Below, in pieces: positions 20,077 through 30,546 of a stretch of 64,000 bases of DNA; positions within the stretch are counted from its first letter, which is position 1, and each line of letters begins with the position of its first letter. The stretch is from the NCBI GenBank assembly GCA_025506515.1, contig CM046451.1, positions 44,054,641 to 44,118,640 of the forward strand, read 5' to 3'. Under the pieces are notes generated by a model. The model saw only the letters and a list, made by a program, of their open reading frames with translations. It was not told the origin of the DNA and did not search any database. A program made the position numbers and the translations under genes. The DNA comes from Flaveria trinervia (taxonomy: Eukaryota > Streptophyta > Magnoliopsida > Asterales > Asteraceae).

Positions 20077-20503
20077 TGTCACACCCTGACCGATGGCGAA
20101 ATCATCGAGGCGGACGAATGGGAGACGATTGCTCATAGTACATGGAACTAATTAAGTTGAATTAATATTAAATCTCATTATTCATTAAATATTACAAGAA
20201 AAAATTCGTTACAAAACAATCAAGATACAACCAATAACATAAGATTTTCAATTAAACTAAGTCTAAGTCCTATATGAGCACAAGAAGATCTTCAAGTATC
20301 AAACCTGAAACATGTTAAAAATAAAAGGTCAACTATAAAGTTGGTGAGTTCCCATGGTTTAAACACACGCATGTGTGTATATATATAAAAGGGTTACAAG
20401 TAGCAATTCATATCAATGGTTACGAGTTAGCAAGCTTATAGAACACATAAAGTTACAACCAAACCTCGACTTGATTACAAGTATATATGATTGGCTAAGT
20501 GTA
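20077..20503 (-). repeat. Gypsy-type LTR copy B, left part
   Basis: It starts TGTCACACCCTGACC and is interrupted after CTAAGTGTA at 20503 by E5. It resumes at 38592. Comparison with copy C (43183 on) shows that the two halves join directly. Confidence 0.85.
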
Positions 20504-21228
20504 TGTAACACCCGTTTATTTTTAAACTTAAAGAAAGAAAGAAAGAAAGAAAGAATAAAGTGAAGAAAAAGAAAGAAAAGATATTTTACCCAAGTTGAGT
20601 GGTAAAAAGTGTCAAAAAGGACAAAAGGTTGGAAAAGTGGGTGTAAAGTGGACATGGCTGCCTACTCTCTTCTTACGACCCCAAATCATCATATTTTTAG
20701 AAAGGGAAAGTGCACATTCAGATTTTGAAGAACAAGAGCTGAAAAGTCGAATTCAAGGTAAGAAATTCATGGTTTTTAAGTATCCTTAACTGGCCTTGCC
20801 TCGATTGTATGCTTATGTGTGTTGTGTGTGTGTTTTTTAGTGGGTTTCTAGGCGGTTGAACTTAACTGCAAACAAGTTTGGGAGAAGCCATACTTAAGAG
20901 CTGCAAAGGTGAGTTCTAGAACCCCTCTTTTACATGTTTTAACTGATTTTGGGGCTGGAGATGCATGATTGAACTTTTTATAAAACTTGGGTTTCATACC
21001 GTATGTTGAATGTGTATGTTGTGTGTATGGTGTTATTTTAATCTATATTCATGCTTGATGATGTTATGGTTGTGTTTCTAAGGCTTAGAATGTATGATTT
21101 AAGCTTAGAGCATGATAGATGGTGTTTTGGGGACCGAATTATGATGATAAGTGTGCCCTAGACTGCTCATGCGCCCTCACAGTAGTTCATACGCCTGAAT
21201 TTAGAAAACTGCCTAAATGTAGAAAGAA

Positions 21229-21516
21229 ATGCGGATGAACAAAGAAAGAAATGCGGATGAACAAAAAGAAATGCGGATGAACAAAAACGAAATGCGGATG
21301 AACAATAAGAAATGCGGATGAACAAAAAAAAGAAATGCAGATGAACAAAAAAAAGAAATGCGGATGAACAAAAAAAGAAATGCAGATGAACAAAAAAAAG
21401 AATGCGGATGAACAAAAAAAAGAATGCGGATGAACAAAAAAGGAAATGCGGATGAACAAAAAGAAATGCGGATGAACAAAAAAAATGCGGATGAACAAAA
21501 AGAAATGCGTATGAAC
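21229..21516 (+). repeat. tandem array, ATGCGGATGAAC plus A-rich linker, 14 copies
   Basis: A 12-bp core followed by 7-11 A/G-rich bases, period about 19-23 bp. The same array in the 3' LTR (37612-37815) has 10 copies. Minus-strand ORFs here translate to monotonous FIRISFCSSAFL-like repeats and are not genes. Confidence 0.92.
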
Positions 21517-21888
21517 ACTTAGAATATTTTCTAACTTTTTGGGAAAAAGTGGAAATGTAGGCTTTGACTTGGGAGGTTCCCGAGGGGCTATGTGAGTTGA
21601 CTTTTTGAGGTCATAGATGGTATGATGGGCATGTTACGATGTATGATTTATGCTTATGTATGATGTGTGTTATGTATGTATGATGATGCCCTGTATGATG
21701 ATGCCTTGTAGAATGATGTTGACTGTTTATGATGATGTTCCTTTTTTTATGTTATCTTTCTATGGCTTTACAATGAATGTTAATGAATGAAATGAAAGTA
21801 TTATGTAACATAAAGTGGAAGATAATGAAAAGAGGAATGAAATGAAGAATGCATGCATTAATGAATGAACGAATGTAGAAAGGTGCAA

Positions 21889-22094
21889 GCAAATGTGTGG
21901 AGGTTAACACTCAATGCGGAGTGTTAGCTCAACCGTGTGCAGATTAGCTACCCCATGAGGATGCACACTGGGGCTTAATCTGTGTGATTTGGCAAATGCA
22001 TGGAGGTTCAATCCCAATGAGGGATTGTCAGCTCAACTGTGTGCGGGTTATATACCCCATGAGGATGCACACAGGGGTTCAGTCTTTGTGATTG
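21889..22094 (+). repeat. 103-bp tandem duplication in the E5 5' LTR
   Basis: Two units starting GCAAATG(T/C)(G/A)TGGAGGTT, each with CCCCATGAGGATGCACAC. Similarity is about 80% by eye. The whole block is absent from the 3' LTR. Confidence 0.85.
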
Positions 22095-22640
22095 ACCAAC
22101 ATATGGGGTCCTTGTCGCTTAACCCTAGATGAATTGCTTGGTGCTCTAGATGGGGTTTAAGCACATGACAGGACCTAGATGAAAACAAGAAGATAATAAA
22201 AGTATGAAACGAATGATGATGAAGATTAAATATTATCTATGTGTACGTACGATGTGTGATCACATTTTTAAACCTCTTACGTTTTGAAAGAACAATTTTG
22301 AAAGAAATATAAAGTATGTTTTATTTTAAAAACTAGAACTCACTCAGCAACGCTGATTTTTATGCATTTTCTAGCTAGCAGGTGAGCATCGCTGAGGATG
22401 GCGCGGAGCAGCTACTTGGCATTTCAAATGGCATTCTTTTGTTAATGTTTTTGTATTGTAATGCGAACGAATGATGTTTTGAAATGAACGCTTGTATTAA
22501 CTTGCAAAATCATTTGTAATGATATAAAAAGTTATTTTTATGTTTCCGCTACAATGTTTTATGAAAAAAAATGTAAAGTATATGTTTTATGTGTGATGAT
22601 TAACCAACTGTAAGCGTCCCAGGAACGGGGCCTTACAAGT

Positions 22641-22653
22641 TGGTATCAGAGCC
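22641..22653 (+). other. primer-binding site of E5
   Basis: TGGTATCAGAGCC, complementary to initiator tRNA-Met, 3 bp after the LTR end at 22637. Confidence 0.92.
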
Positions 22654-22988
22654 AAAGTTGAAGTGAAATGGGTAAAATTTCAAAATAAACCTTAACTTAA
22701 ACTGAGAATGGGATGGAAAGAAAAGGATGCCAGTTTGAGTAGTTGCGTGCCATCAGGTATTTTCATAATGTTAACCGGTATTACGTGCGCATGTTATGTG
22801 GTCATGTGTTGTTTGTAGATTTAAACACTGATGTTATCAAGACATGTAATGCTTGGGGTATGAAGAGTAACGTAAATGGCTAATCACAACTAGCCACTGT
22901 AATTAGGGACTTACTATACTTGACATAAACTGAGCTGTTTCCTTGAATGATCGTGTTGGTGTTTGAATCTTTCAGTGTGTGTGTGACG

Positions 22989-23772
22989 ATGGCCGGTGGT
23001 AGATCTTCAAAAGCTTCACGTGGTGGAGATCATGCTGCTGAACCGCGACCCAAAAGAGGAAGACCAAGAGTTGAGAAAGTGGTTCATGAGGAACCCGAGA
23101 CCCCTCATCCGGAGGGTGTGATGAGAGTGCAATCGGAGGGCCTCGATGAAAAAGGTAGTGGTTGAAGAGGTGCATCAAGTCATGCGGAAAATCTTACCAT
23201 CTATGGTGACCGAAGTTATCAAGATAGTACGGGAAGGGGAAAGGAAAGAGAGGAATAGGTCCTCGGGAGAATGGGAACACCCAGAGCCTGAAACGGTTCT
23301 AACTGATGATGAGGAAGAGGAAGAGCGTGCGCTGGAGGCGTCATGAGGCTGTAACTACGGGGCATTTATGAGATGCAAGCCCCCTACTTTTGATGGTAAC
23401 GACACTGCTACTACTGCTCACCGGTGGTGAGGGAAATGGAGGTTGTTCTTGATATCAGCGAGTGCCGAGAGGACCAGAAGGTGAAGTTCGCTACCCGCTC
23501 TTTTGTGGACTCATCTCTATGTTGGTGGGACAATATTGTCCAAGCTGAGGGCAGCAGGGCCATTGGGAGAATGAGATGGTCCGAACTGAAAAAGTTGGTG
23601 ATGGAGGAGTTCTGTCCTCACCAGGAAATGGAAAAGATTGAGATAGAATTCCTACAGGTGGAGGTGGGAACAATGACACACCAACAGTACACCACCAAAT
23701 TCAATGAGATGACACGTCTAGTGCCGGACCAAGTGACACCCTTGTCATGAAAAATCAAGAGGTATGTTCAGG
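22989..23772 (+). pseudogene. gag: E5 gag, N-terminal and retrotransposon-gag domain
   Basis: The start MAGGRSSKASRGG at 22989 is shared with E6 gag, which supports this Met over the upstream one at 22947. A frameshift near 23160 leads into KKVVVEEVHQVM, then a TGA after the acidic EEEEERALEAS. MRCKPPTFDGND and VREMEVVLDISECRED follow, with CWWDNI in the core Gag domain. Further breaks lie near 23427 and 23750 (PLS-stop). E6 reads through several of these places, so the E5 breaks are secondary. The product would be the capsid/nucleocapsid precursor. Confidence 0.88.
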
Positions 23773-23774
23773 GT

Positions 23775-24512
23775 TTGCCATTGGATATCCGTAGGCATAT
23801 GATCGCTGCTCGACCAAGCACGTTTAGGTTGGCAATTGATTTGGCGGGAAGATTGTATGTCGAGCGAGAGGTGGTGGTTGAGGTGAACAAGAAGGGTGGT
23901 GGTGATCGGAATTGGAACGGGAAGAGGTTTGCTCGGGGTGATACCTCGACGGGTAACAAGAAGGCACGAGTGGATGACCGACATGTGGTCACATCAGGGG
24001 CGGGATCGAAGAGATGTGGAAAATGTGGGAAGGAGCATTTGGGGGAATGCAAATGGGGATCAAACATCTGTTTCAAGTGCGGGAAGCCTAGTCATATGGC
24101 TAGAGATTGTGGGGGTATGAGGTGTTTGAACTGTGGGGAAAGTGGTCATATGAGTAGGGATTGTAAGAAGACGAGGGCTGAGGGTTCTGGGGTGAAGAAA
24201 ACTGGAGGTGAAGGACCAAGGGCGAGTGCCAGGGCATTAACGATGACACAGGAGGAGGCTAGGATGGACCTTGATGTTGTGTCTGGTACGTTTCTAGTAA
24301 ACCAAATATTAGCTTCGGTGTTATTTGATACTGGTACCAGTAAAAGTTTTATTTCTGCTGCTTTCTATGCTAAACTTCCTGTTAGTAGTAGGAGTGTTGA
24401 TACGCCCTTTGATGTAGAAACTACCATAGGTAAGTCTACCAGGATCTCTGAGATGATAAAAGACTGTAATGTGGAATTAGAAGGTCATAAGTTTCCGTTA
24501 GGCCGTTCGTGA
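23775..24512 (+). pseudogene. gag-pol: E5 nucleocapsid zinc knuckles and aspartic protease
   Basis: A 245-codon open stretch. Codons 24070-24111 read CFKCGKPSHMARDC and 24123-24164 read CLNCGESGHMSRDC, two intact CCHC knuckles; a CGKCGKEHLGEC motif precedes them. The protease follows with LFDTGTSKSFIS (DTG active site, about 24327-24345). The frame ends at 24512, just before the FDMVLGMDWL segment that closes the protease domain in this family, and continues in another frame at 24509. Confidence 0.9.
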
Positions 24513-25675
24513 TGACCTTAGGTGGTTTCGATATGGTTCTTGGGATGGATTGGTTGGCAGACTACGAGGCGAACATTGTGTGTCGCAAGAAGATGATTCG
24601 ATTGACAGTGCCTGACGGGAGTTCGGTAACGGTTTATGGTGATCGGGTCACGACAATTCGGAAGGTAATCTCAATGGCAGTGGCGGGAAAGTGCATGAGG
24701 CATGGATGTAGTGCCTACTTGGCCTACGTAAAGGATGTGGATACGCCAGCACCACAACTGTCTGATGTACCGGTTGTGTATGACTTTCCAAGCGTGTTTC
24801 CAGAAGACTTATCAGGAGTGCCACCTGAGCGTGAGATTGAATTCCAGATTGATTTGATACCGGGTGCCCAACCTATTGCCAAGGCACCGTATCGTTTGGC
24901 TCCAACTGAAATGAAAGAGTTGATGGAGCAGTTACAAGAGTTGCTTGATAAGGGGTTTATTAGACCGAGTCTCTCCTTGGGGTGCTCCGGTCTTATTCGT
25001 GAAGAAGAAAGACGGTAGTATGAGGATGTGTATTGACTACCGTGAGCTGAATAAGTTGACGATAAAGAACCGATACCCCTTACTAAGAATTGATGACTTT
25101 TTTATCAGCTTCAAGGTGCCAGTTGGTTTTCAAGGATAGACCTTCGATCGGGCTACCATCAGTTGAAGGTGAAGGAGCAGCATATCCCTAAAACCGCATT
25201 TCGCACACGTTATGGTCATTATGAGTTTCTTTTCATGTCATTTGGTTTGACTAATGCGCCACCTGCTTTTATGGATCTGATGAATCGAGTGTGTGAGCCG
25301 ATGTTAGATAAATCAGTGATTGTGTTTATTGATGATATCCTAATTTATTAGAAGAGCGAGGTAGAGCATGCCAGTCATATTCAGGAGGTTCTAGAGACGT
25401 GGAGAAGGGAGAAGTTATACGCTAAGATCTCCAAGTGCGCATTTTGGTTGCGCGAGGTTCAGTTCTTGGGTCATGTGGTGAATCCTGACGTGATTATGGT
25501 GGACCCGGCAAAGGTGGAGGTGGTGATGCAATGGAAGTCTCCAAGGATGCCATCCAAGATTCGTAGTTTCTTGGGTTTGGCGGGCTACTACAAAAGATTT
25601 ATTCAAGAATTTTCTAAGATCGCTTCTCCACTAACTAAGTTGACCCAGAAAGATGTGAAGTTTGTATGGGGTTAA
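24509..25675 (+). pseudogene. pol: E5 reverse transcriptase
   Basis: 24509-25018 has the protease end (VLGMDWLADYEA) and RT entry (GAQPIAKAPYRLAP). 24945-25139 has WGAPVLFVKKKDGSMRMCID, a classic Gypsy RT block. 25163-25351 has the active site VFIDDILIY, with FIDD at 25325-25336 intact. A TAG follows at 25349. 25448-25675 holds the thumb and connection (FLGHVVNPD, LGLAGYYKRFI). The frame changes between pieces, and a TAA ends the last one at 25673. Confidence 0.92.
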
Positions 25676-26125
25676 GCTCACAAGAAGGCATTCGAAAAAT
25701 TGAAGGCGAGATTGACTCAAGCTCCTGTTCTGTCATTACCTGATGGAAGTGAATATCTGGTGGTTTATTCTGATGATTCCTACTCAGGGTTGGGGTGTGT
25801 GTTAATGCAGAGAAGGAAGGTTATAGCCTATGCATCTTGACAGTTGAAGGTTCATGAGGTTAATTATCCTACTCATGATTTGGAGCTAGCAGCCGTGGTC
25901 TTCGCATTAAAGATTTGGAGGCACTATCTCTACGGGACGAAGTGCACCATATTCACTGACCACAAGAGTTTGAAATACTTCTTTGAGCAGAAGGATTTGA
26001 ATATGAGGCAGAGGAGATGGTTGGAACTTATTAAAGATTATGATTGCGAGATCCACAAGCCAATATGGTGGCAGATGCCCTTAGTCGAAAAAAGAGGCTC
26101 GAGCCGATTAGGGTGAAAGCATATC
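25676..26125 (+). pseudogene. pol: E5 RNase H domain
   Basis: Begins after a TAA. A TGA at about 25838 sits where E6 has an Arg codon (SRQLKVHEVNYPTHDLELA), so CGA became TGA. 25844-26116 contains LAAVVFALKIWRHYLYG and TIFTDHKSLKYFFEQKDLN, the Gypsy RNase H core with the TDHKSL motif. A small deletion breaks the end of the domain near the KPIW segment. Confidence 0.88.
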
Positions 26126-27204
26126 ACTTGATCATGACCTCGGATGTGATGAAGCAAGTCAAGGAGTTCCAAGATGAGGCATTCAAAGAAGATCATCTTA
26201 ACTCTGAATGAATGAGGGGTTTAGTTGTAGAATTGGGCGAAAACACGCTTGGTGTTAGAACTCGATTCGGGAGGATGTGGATTCCTTGTTTTGGGAATCT
26301 ACGCATGAAGATTATGGATGAAGTTCACAGGTTTCGATACTCCACCCATCCTGGTGCCACAAAGACGTATTAAGACATGAAGAAAGATTATTGGTGGCCG
26401 GGTATGAAACGTGACGTAGTGGAGTATGTGAGTAAAAGCCTTACTTGTCTACAGGTGAAGGCCGAGCATGAAAAGTCATATGGAAAGATTCAACCTTTGG
26501 ATATACCGGAATGGAAGTGGGAGCACATCACCATGGATTTCATTACGAAGCTGTTGCATACCCCAAAAGGGTATGATGCTATATGGGTGGTTGTTGACCG
26601 CTTAACGAAGAGTGCTCACTTCCTACTGATCCGTGAGACATATTCATCTGAGAGGTTAGCGGATATTTTCATCAAGGAGATTATAACTTGTCATGGTGTA
26701 CTGGTGTCTATTGTGTCTGATCATGACACCTGATTTACATCTAAATTCTCAAAGAAATTTCACCACGCTATGGGGACGAGGTTACACATCAGCACGGCTT
26801 ATCATCCTCAGATAGATGGTCAGTTAGAAAGGACCATTCAGACCTTGGAGGATATGCTTCGGGCATGTGTTATTGATTTTGGAGGAAGTTGGGATGACCA
26901 CTTACTGTTAGCCGAGTTCTCATATAATAACAGTTATCATGCCAGTATTGGTATGCCTCCTTATGAGATGCTATATAGTAAGAGATGCAGAACACCTGTG
27001 TGTTGGGGTGATATTGGTCAAAAGGAATTAGGGAGTGTGGAGGTGATCGAGGCTACGACTGAGAAGCTTGAAAAGATCAAAGCCTTCATGAAGGCAGCCA
27101 AGGATAGACAGAAGTCGTATGCTAATAAACGACGCAGACCGATTGAGTTCCAGGTGGGCGACAGGGTTATGTTGAAGGTCTCACCTTGGAAGGGTATCAT
27201 CTGA
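26126..27204 (+). pseudogene. pol: E5 integrase
   Basis: An HHCC-like segment (STHPGATKTY, a stop, then DMKKDYWWPGMKRDV and TCLQVKAEH) leads into the core: WEHITMDFITKL (first Asp), IVSDHDT (second Asp; the usual SDRD has become SDHD) and HPQIDGQLERTIQTLEDML (third acidic residue in QLER). A TGA after DHDT splits the core at about 26731. The C-terminal part, including FQVGDRVMLKVSPWKG, follows to 27204. Confidence 0.9.
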
Positions 27205-27207
27205 TTC

Positions 27208-27576
27208 ATGAAGCCGGGCAAGTTGAGCCCAAGGTATATAGGGCCTTTCCAAATCGTTGCTCGAGTAGGAGAGGTGGCCTATAGACTGGAACTACCAGAT
27301 GAGTTAAGTGGAATTCACTCGACATTCCATGTACCTCATCTGCAAAAGTGTTTAGCAGATGAAGATATGAGTGTTCCACTAGAGGATATCGAAGTAGATA
27401 AACGACTAAATTATGTGGAGCAACCAGTGGCAATCATCGATCGAAAAGAGAAGAGGCTAAGAAATAAAGTGGTTCCTCTTGTGCGTGTACAGTGGAGGCA
27501 CAGAAAGGGATCCGAGTCGACATGGGAGACTGAAGAAGAAATGAGACAGCATTACTCACGTTTGTTCGAGGAATAA
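27208..27576 (+). pseudogene. pol: E5 integrase tail with chromodomain
   Basis: After a TGA at 27202-27204 the frame continues with KLSPRYIGPFQIVARVGEVA (the GPF/Y module) and HSTFHVPHLQKCL, then from about residue 70 a chromodomain: EQPVAIIDRKEKRLRNK, VRVQWRH and STWETEEEMRQHY. Chromodomains at this site mark Gypsy chromoviruses and can direct integration to heterochromatin. The stop is at 27574-27576, 38 bp before the 3' LTR. Confidence 0.9.
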
Positions 27577-27597
27577 CAGGTTTCAGGGACGAAACCT

Positions 27598-27612
27598 ATT
27601 TAAGGGGGTGGA
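27598..27612 (+). other. polypurine tract of E5
   Basis: TTTAAGGGGGTGGAC directly precedes the LTR start at 27615. E6 has the reverse complement at 30118-30134. Confidence 0.85.
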
Positions 27613-27614
27613 CT

Positions 27615-27969
27615 TGTAAAACCCGGTTATTTTTAAACTTAAAAAAAGAAAGAAAGAAAGAAAGAATAAAGTGAAAAAAAAGAAAGAAAAGATATTTTAC
27701 CTAAGTTGAGGGGTAAAAAGTGTCAATAAGGACAAAAGGTTGGAAAAGTGGGTGTAAAGTGGACATGGCTGCCCACTCTCTTCTTACAACCCCAAATCAT
27801 CAGATTTTTAGAAAGAGAAAGTGCAGATTCGGATTTTGAAAAACAAGAGCTAAAAAGTCGAATTCAAGGTATGAAATTCATGGTTTTTAAGTGTTTTTAA
27901 CTGGCCTTGCCTCGATTGTATGCTTATGTGTGATGTGTGTGTGTTTGGGTGTGTGTTTTTAGTGGGTTT
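27615..27969 (+). repeat. 3' LTR of E5, first part
   Basis: TGTAAAACCCGGTTATT onwards, colinear with the 5' LTR. It stops after GTGGGTTT, where E6 inserted; the last five bases, GGTTT, are the E6 target-site duplication. Confidence 0.92.
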
Positions 27970-28542
27970 TGTAAGGCCCCGTTCCCGGAAACCTCACAGT
28001 TGGTCAATCATAGCAATTAAAACATTAATCATTACAATTAAACAAACTTAAGCAGCGGAAATAATTTATCAAAAGCCATTCATTTCATTTAAACCACTGT
28101 TGTTGAGCAATACATCATCGTTTAACTGATTACAAAGGACTTGTTTATATGCATTACAAAAAAACAGCAACACAAAGTACGAATGGCTGTCAGACTTTCC
28201 CTGCCGAGTAGCTTCACCCTCATGCCATCCTCAGCAATAATCACCTGCCAACTGAAAATGTATAAAAGTCAGCGTTGCTGAGTGAGCTCTAGTTTTATAA
28301 GTAATAAAATACATTCTATATATTGTATATGAAAATACTCTTTTTTGTAAAATACAACTCTGTACTGTATATGCGAGCACGCATCAACTATATGAACAAA
28401 TATTGTTCGTTCTCTTTACTGTATGCCTTGTCTGTTCTGTAAACTTTTATCTTTATGTTTCACTTTCTGTATGGAGCAGTGAGCAATACCCCAACTATAT
28501 GCGCGATGGAAAACGGGTGATGGGACATCTACATCCCTTGAG

Positions 28543-28651
28543 AGGGTCAACTATATCCCCCGAAAGGGTCAACTATATCCCCCGAAAGGGTCAACTGTAT
28601 CCCTCGAAGGGTCAACTATATCCCCCGAAAGGGTCAACTGTATCCCTCGAA
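28543..28651 (-). repeat. 22-bp tandem array GGGTCAACTATATCCCCCGAAA, 5 copies
   Basis: Units are near-identical, some with CTGTATCCCTCG. The partner LTR has 7 copies at 35618-35772. The array also gives a spurious plus-strand ORF. Confidence 0.92.
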
Positions 28652-29082
28652 AGGGTTCTGTGTACTATGTACAAGGCCAACCCAATCTCCCAGGACATGC
28701 TGCAAAGGTCCTGCCAATCTCAATTGATTGACCCTGTGTGCATAATAGGGTAGCTAACCCGCAACACAGTTGAGCTAACGACAACATGGTCGTGTACCTC
28801 CTGTAAGCTTGCAAGACTTGTTAACATTTTCATTAATGTTTCTCTTCTTTTCTTTATTGCTCTTTCACTTTATTATTACGATATACTTTACGTTACGATA
28901 ATAACATACCGCGTAAAGTCACATACTATAAGTAATAATAATAATAGCAATAACAATAATAAGTAACAATCATAAGTAATCATATCATGCATGAAACATC
29001 ATCATTAATAAACCCTTAGTCAACCTCAGTCAAAACCCTAAAGCACAGACTCCCAAAAAATTATGTAAAATTTCTAAGTGCT

Positions 29083-29500
29083 TAGGCGCATGGGAACTAT
29101 TTGGGCGCATGAGCCCTGTTCGGGCATTTCATCACTATGTAGGCGCATCAGCCAACACTTAACATTTTCACCTTAGGCGCATGAACTATTCAGGCGCATG
29201 GGTACTATTTGTGCATATGAACACTTAGATGCATTAGTAATTCAGACGCATGGACACTTAGGCGCATGAGCCACTTGGGCGCATGGGCACTATTGGGGTG
29301 CATGGCCCTACACTTAGTCATCCAGCTAACATTTCTAGGCGCATGGCCACTGTTCAGGCACATGGCTGTACTTAAAAATTTCTAAGGTAATCTTAGGCGC
29401 ATGGGTTACTATTTAGGCACATGGATTACACTTAATTCATTCTAAGGCATTTTCAGTCGGATGAGCCTTATCTAGGTGCATGGACCTTCTGTTCAACATA
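29083..29500 (-). repeat. degenerate GGCGCATG-unit array in the E6 LTR
   Basis: About a dozen TTAGGCGCATGGGCACTATT-like units of variable length. It occupies the place of the ATGCGGATGAAC array in E5 and is repeated in the other LTR at 36185-36590. Confidence 0.75.
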
Positions 29501-30117
29501 TTTCCAGTATGTTTTCAACCCAATCATCAAATCCATGTGTTCAAAGCTTAATGTGGCTATTCTAAACATGAACAACCTATTAGCATTCAAGAATCACATT
29601 CATTCATGCACAATACATAGGAGCATACATACTCAAACATTGAAAATCATTTAATTACATTTTCAGCCCCAAAGATGTTTGAAAACAAGTAAAAACCGGG
29701 GCCTAGAACTCACCTCGTGCAACTTGGGTGTTCTTCCTTTTTACCCCTTGCTATGAGTTCAAAACACCTAGAAATAACATCCAAAAACACACACACCCGA
29801 GCACGAACACAACCCATAAGCACACGAACACATAACCGGGATAATACCCGTCATAAACATGCAAAAATCATGAATTCTTACTTTGAATTCGTTCACTTCT
29901 TCTTCTTCTTCCACAAGCCGAGAGTTCTCTTCTGCTCTCTCTCTCTAAACCAAAGAAATGGTGATGTGAAATGAGGGTGGGCGGCCATGCCCACCTTTAC
30001 ACCAACTTTTCAAAGATTTTTGTCCATTTTACACTTTTAGTCCCTCCACTTGGACTGAATTGCCTTTCTTTCTTTTATTCATTATTTCTTGTCTTTTAAA
30101 AATAACCGGGTGTTACA

Positions 30118-30134
30118 AGTCCACCCCCCTTATA
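30118..30134 (-). other. polypurine tract of E6
   Basis: Plus-sense AGTCCACCCCCCTTATA, that is TATAAGGGGGGTGGACT in element sense, directly abuts the 3' LTR. Confidence 0.88.
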
Positions 30135-30156
30135 TAGGTTTCATCCCCGAAACCTG

Positions 30157-30546
30157 TTATTCCTCAAACAGACTATGATAATGCTTCCTCATCTCCTCCT
30201 TAGTCTCCGATGTAGACTCGGATCCCTTCATGTGCTTCCACTGTACACGCACAAGAGGAACCACTTTATTTCTCATCCTCTTCTCTTTACGATCTATGAT
30301 TGCCACTGGTTGCTCCATATCATTGAGCCTTTCATCAACTTCAATGTCCTCCAATGGAACAATCATGTCTTCATCAGCTAAGCACTTTCTCAAATGAGAT
30401 ACATGGAATGTCGGGTGAATTCCACTTAACTCATCTAGCAACTCCAATCTATAGGCCACCTCCCCTACTCGAGCAATGATTAGAAAAGGTCCTATATACC
30501 TTGCGCTCAACTTCCCCACTTCCTGAATCTGATAATACCCTTCCAA
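30157..30546 (-). pseudogene. pol: E6 integrase tail and chromodomain
   Basis: 129 codons open, with SARYIGPFLIIARVGEVA (GPF/Y), HPTFHVSHLRKCLADED and the chromodomain block EQPVAIIDRKEKRMRNK then VRVQWKHMKGS. The WE of the usual TWE motif is SE here. The stop is 40 bp from the LTR. Only a break near 30546 separates it from the integrase. Confidence 0.9.

Larger units (their letters stand above)
20504..22637 (+). repeat. 5' LTR of E5 (2134 bp)
   Basis: Starts TGTAACACCCGTTTATT and ends CGGGGCCTTACA. It holds an AAAG simple repeat near 20530, a 14-copy ATGCGGATGAAC array (21229-21516), a 103-bp tandem duplication (21889-22094), and a block with CAGCAACGCTGA and ATCGCTGAGGATGG close to the R/U5 end that is shared with the E6 LTR. 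Confidence 0.92.
27970..30117 (-). repeat. 3' LTR of E6 (2148 bp)
   Basis: In plus sense TGTAAGGCCCCGTTCCC to CCGGGTGTTACA. It holds a 22-bp array at 28543-28651 (5 copies) and a looser GGCGCATG array at about 29083-29500. The element-sense start TGTAACACCCGGTTATTTTT is nearly that of E5. Confidence 0.92.

Noticed and set aside
21229..21516. CRISPR array
   Set aside because: Spacers are A-rich and near-identical, there are no cas genes, and the repeat lies in a plant LTR.
21167..21518. Three minus-strand ORFs of about 80-100 residues with FFVHPHF/CSSAFL repeats (and 37550-37901)
   Set aside because: Translations of the ATGCGGATGAAC tandem array in the E5 LTR, with copy-number change between the LTRs and no protein signature.
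28403..28753. Plus-strand ORF with repeated GQLYP motifs (and 35472-35870)
   Set aside because: Translation of the 22-bp array in the antisense direction of the E6 LTR.
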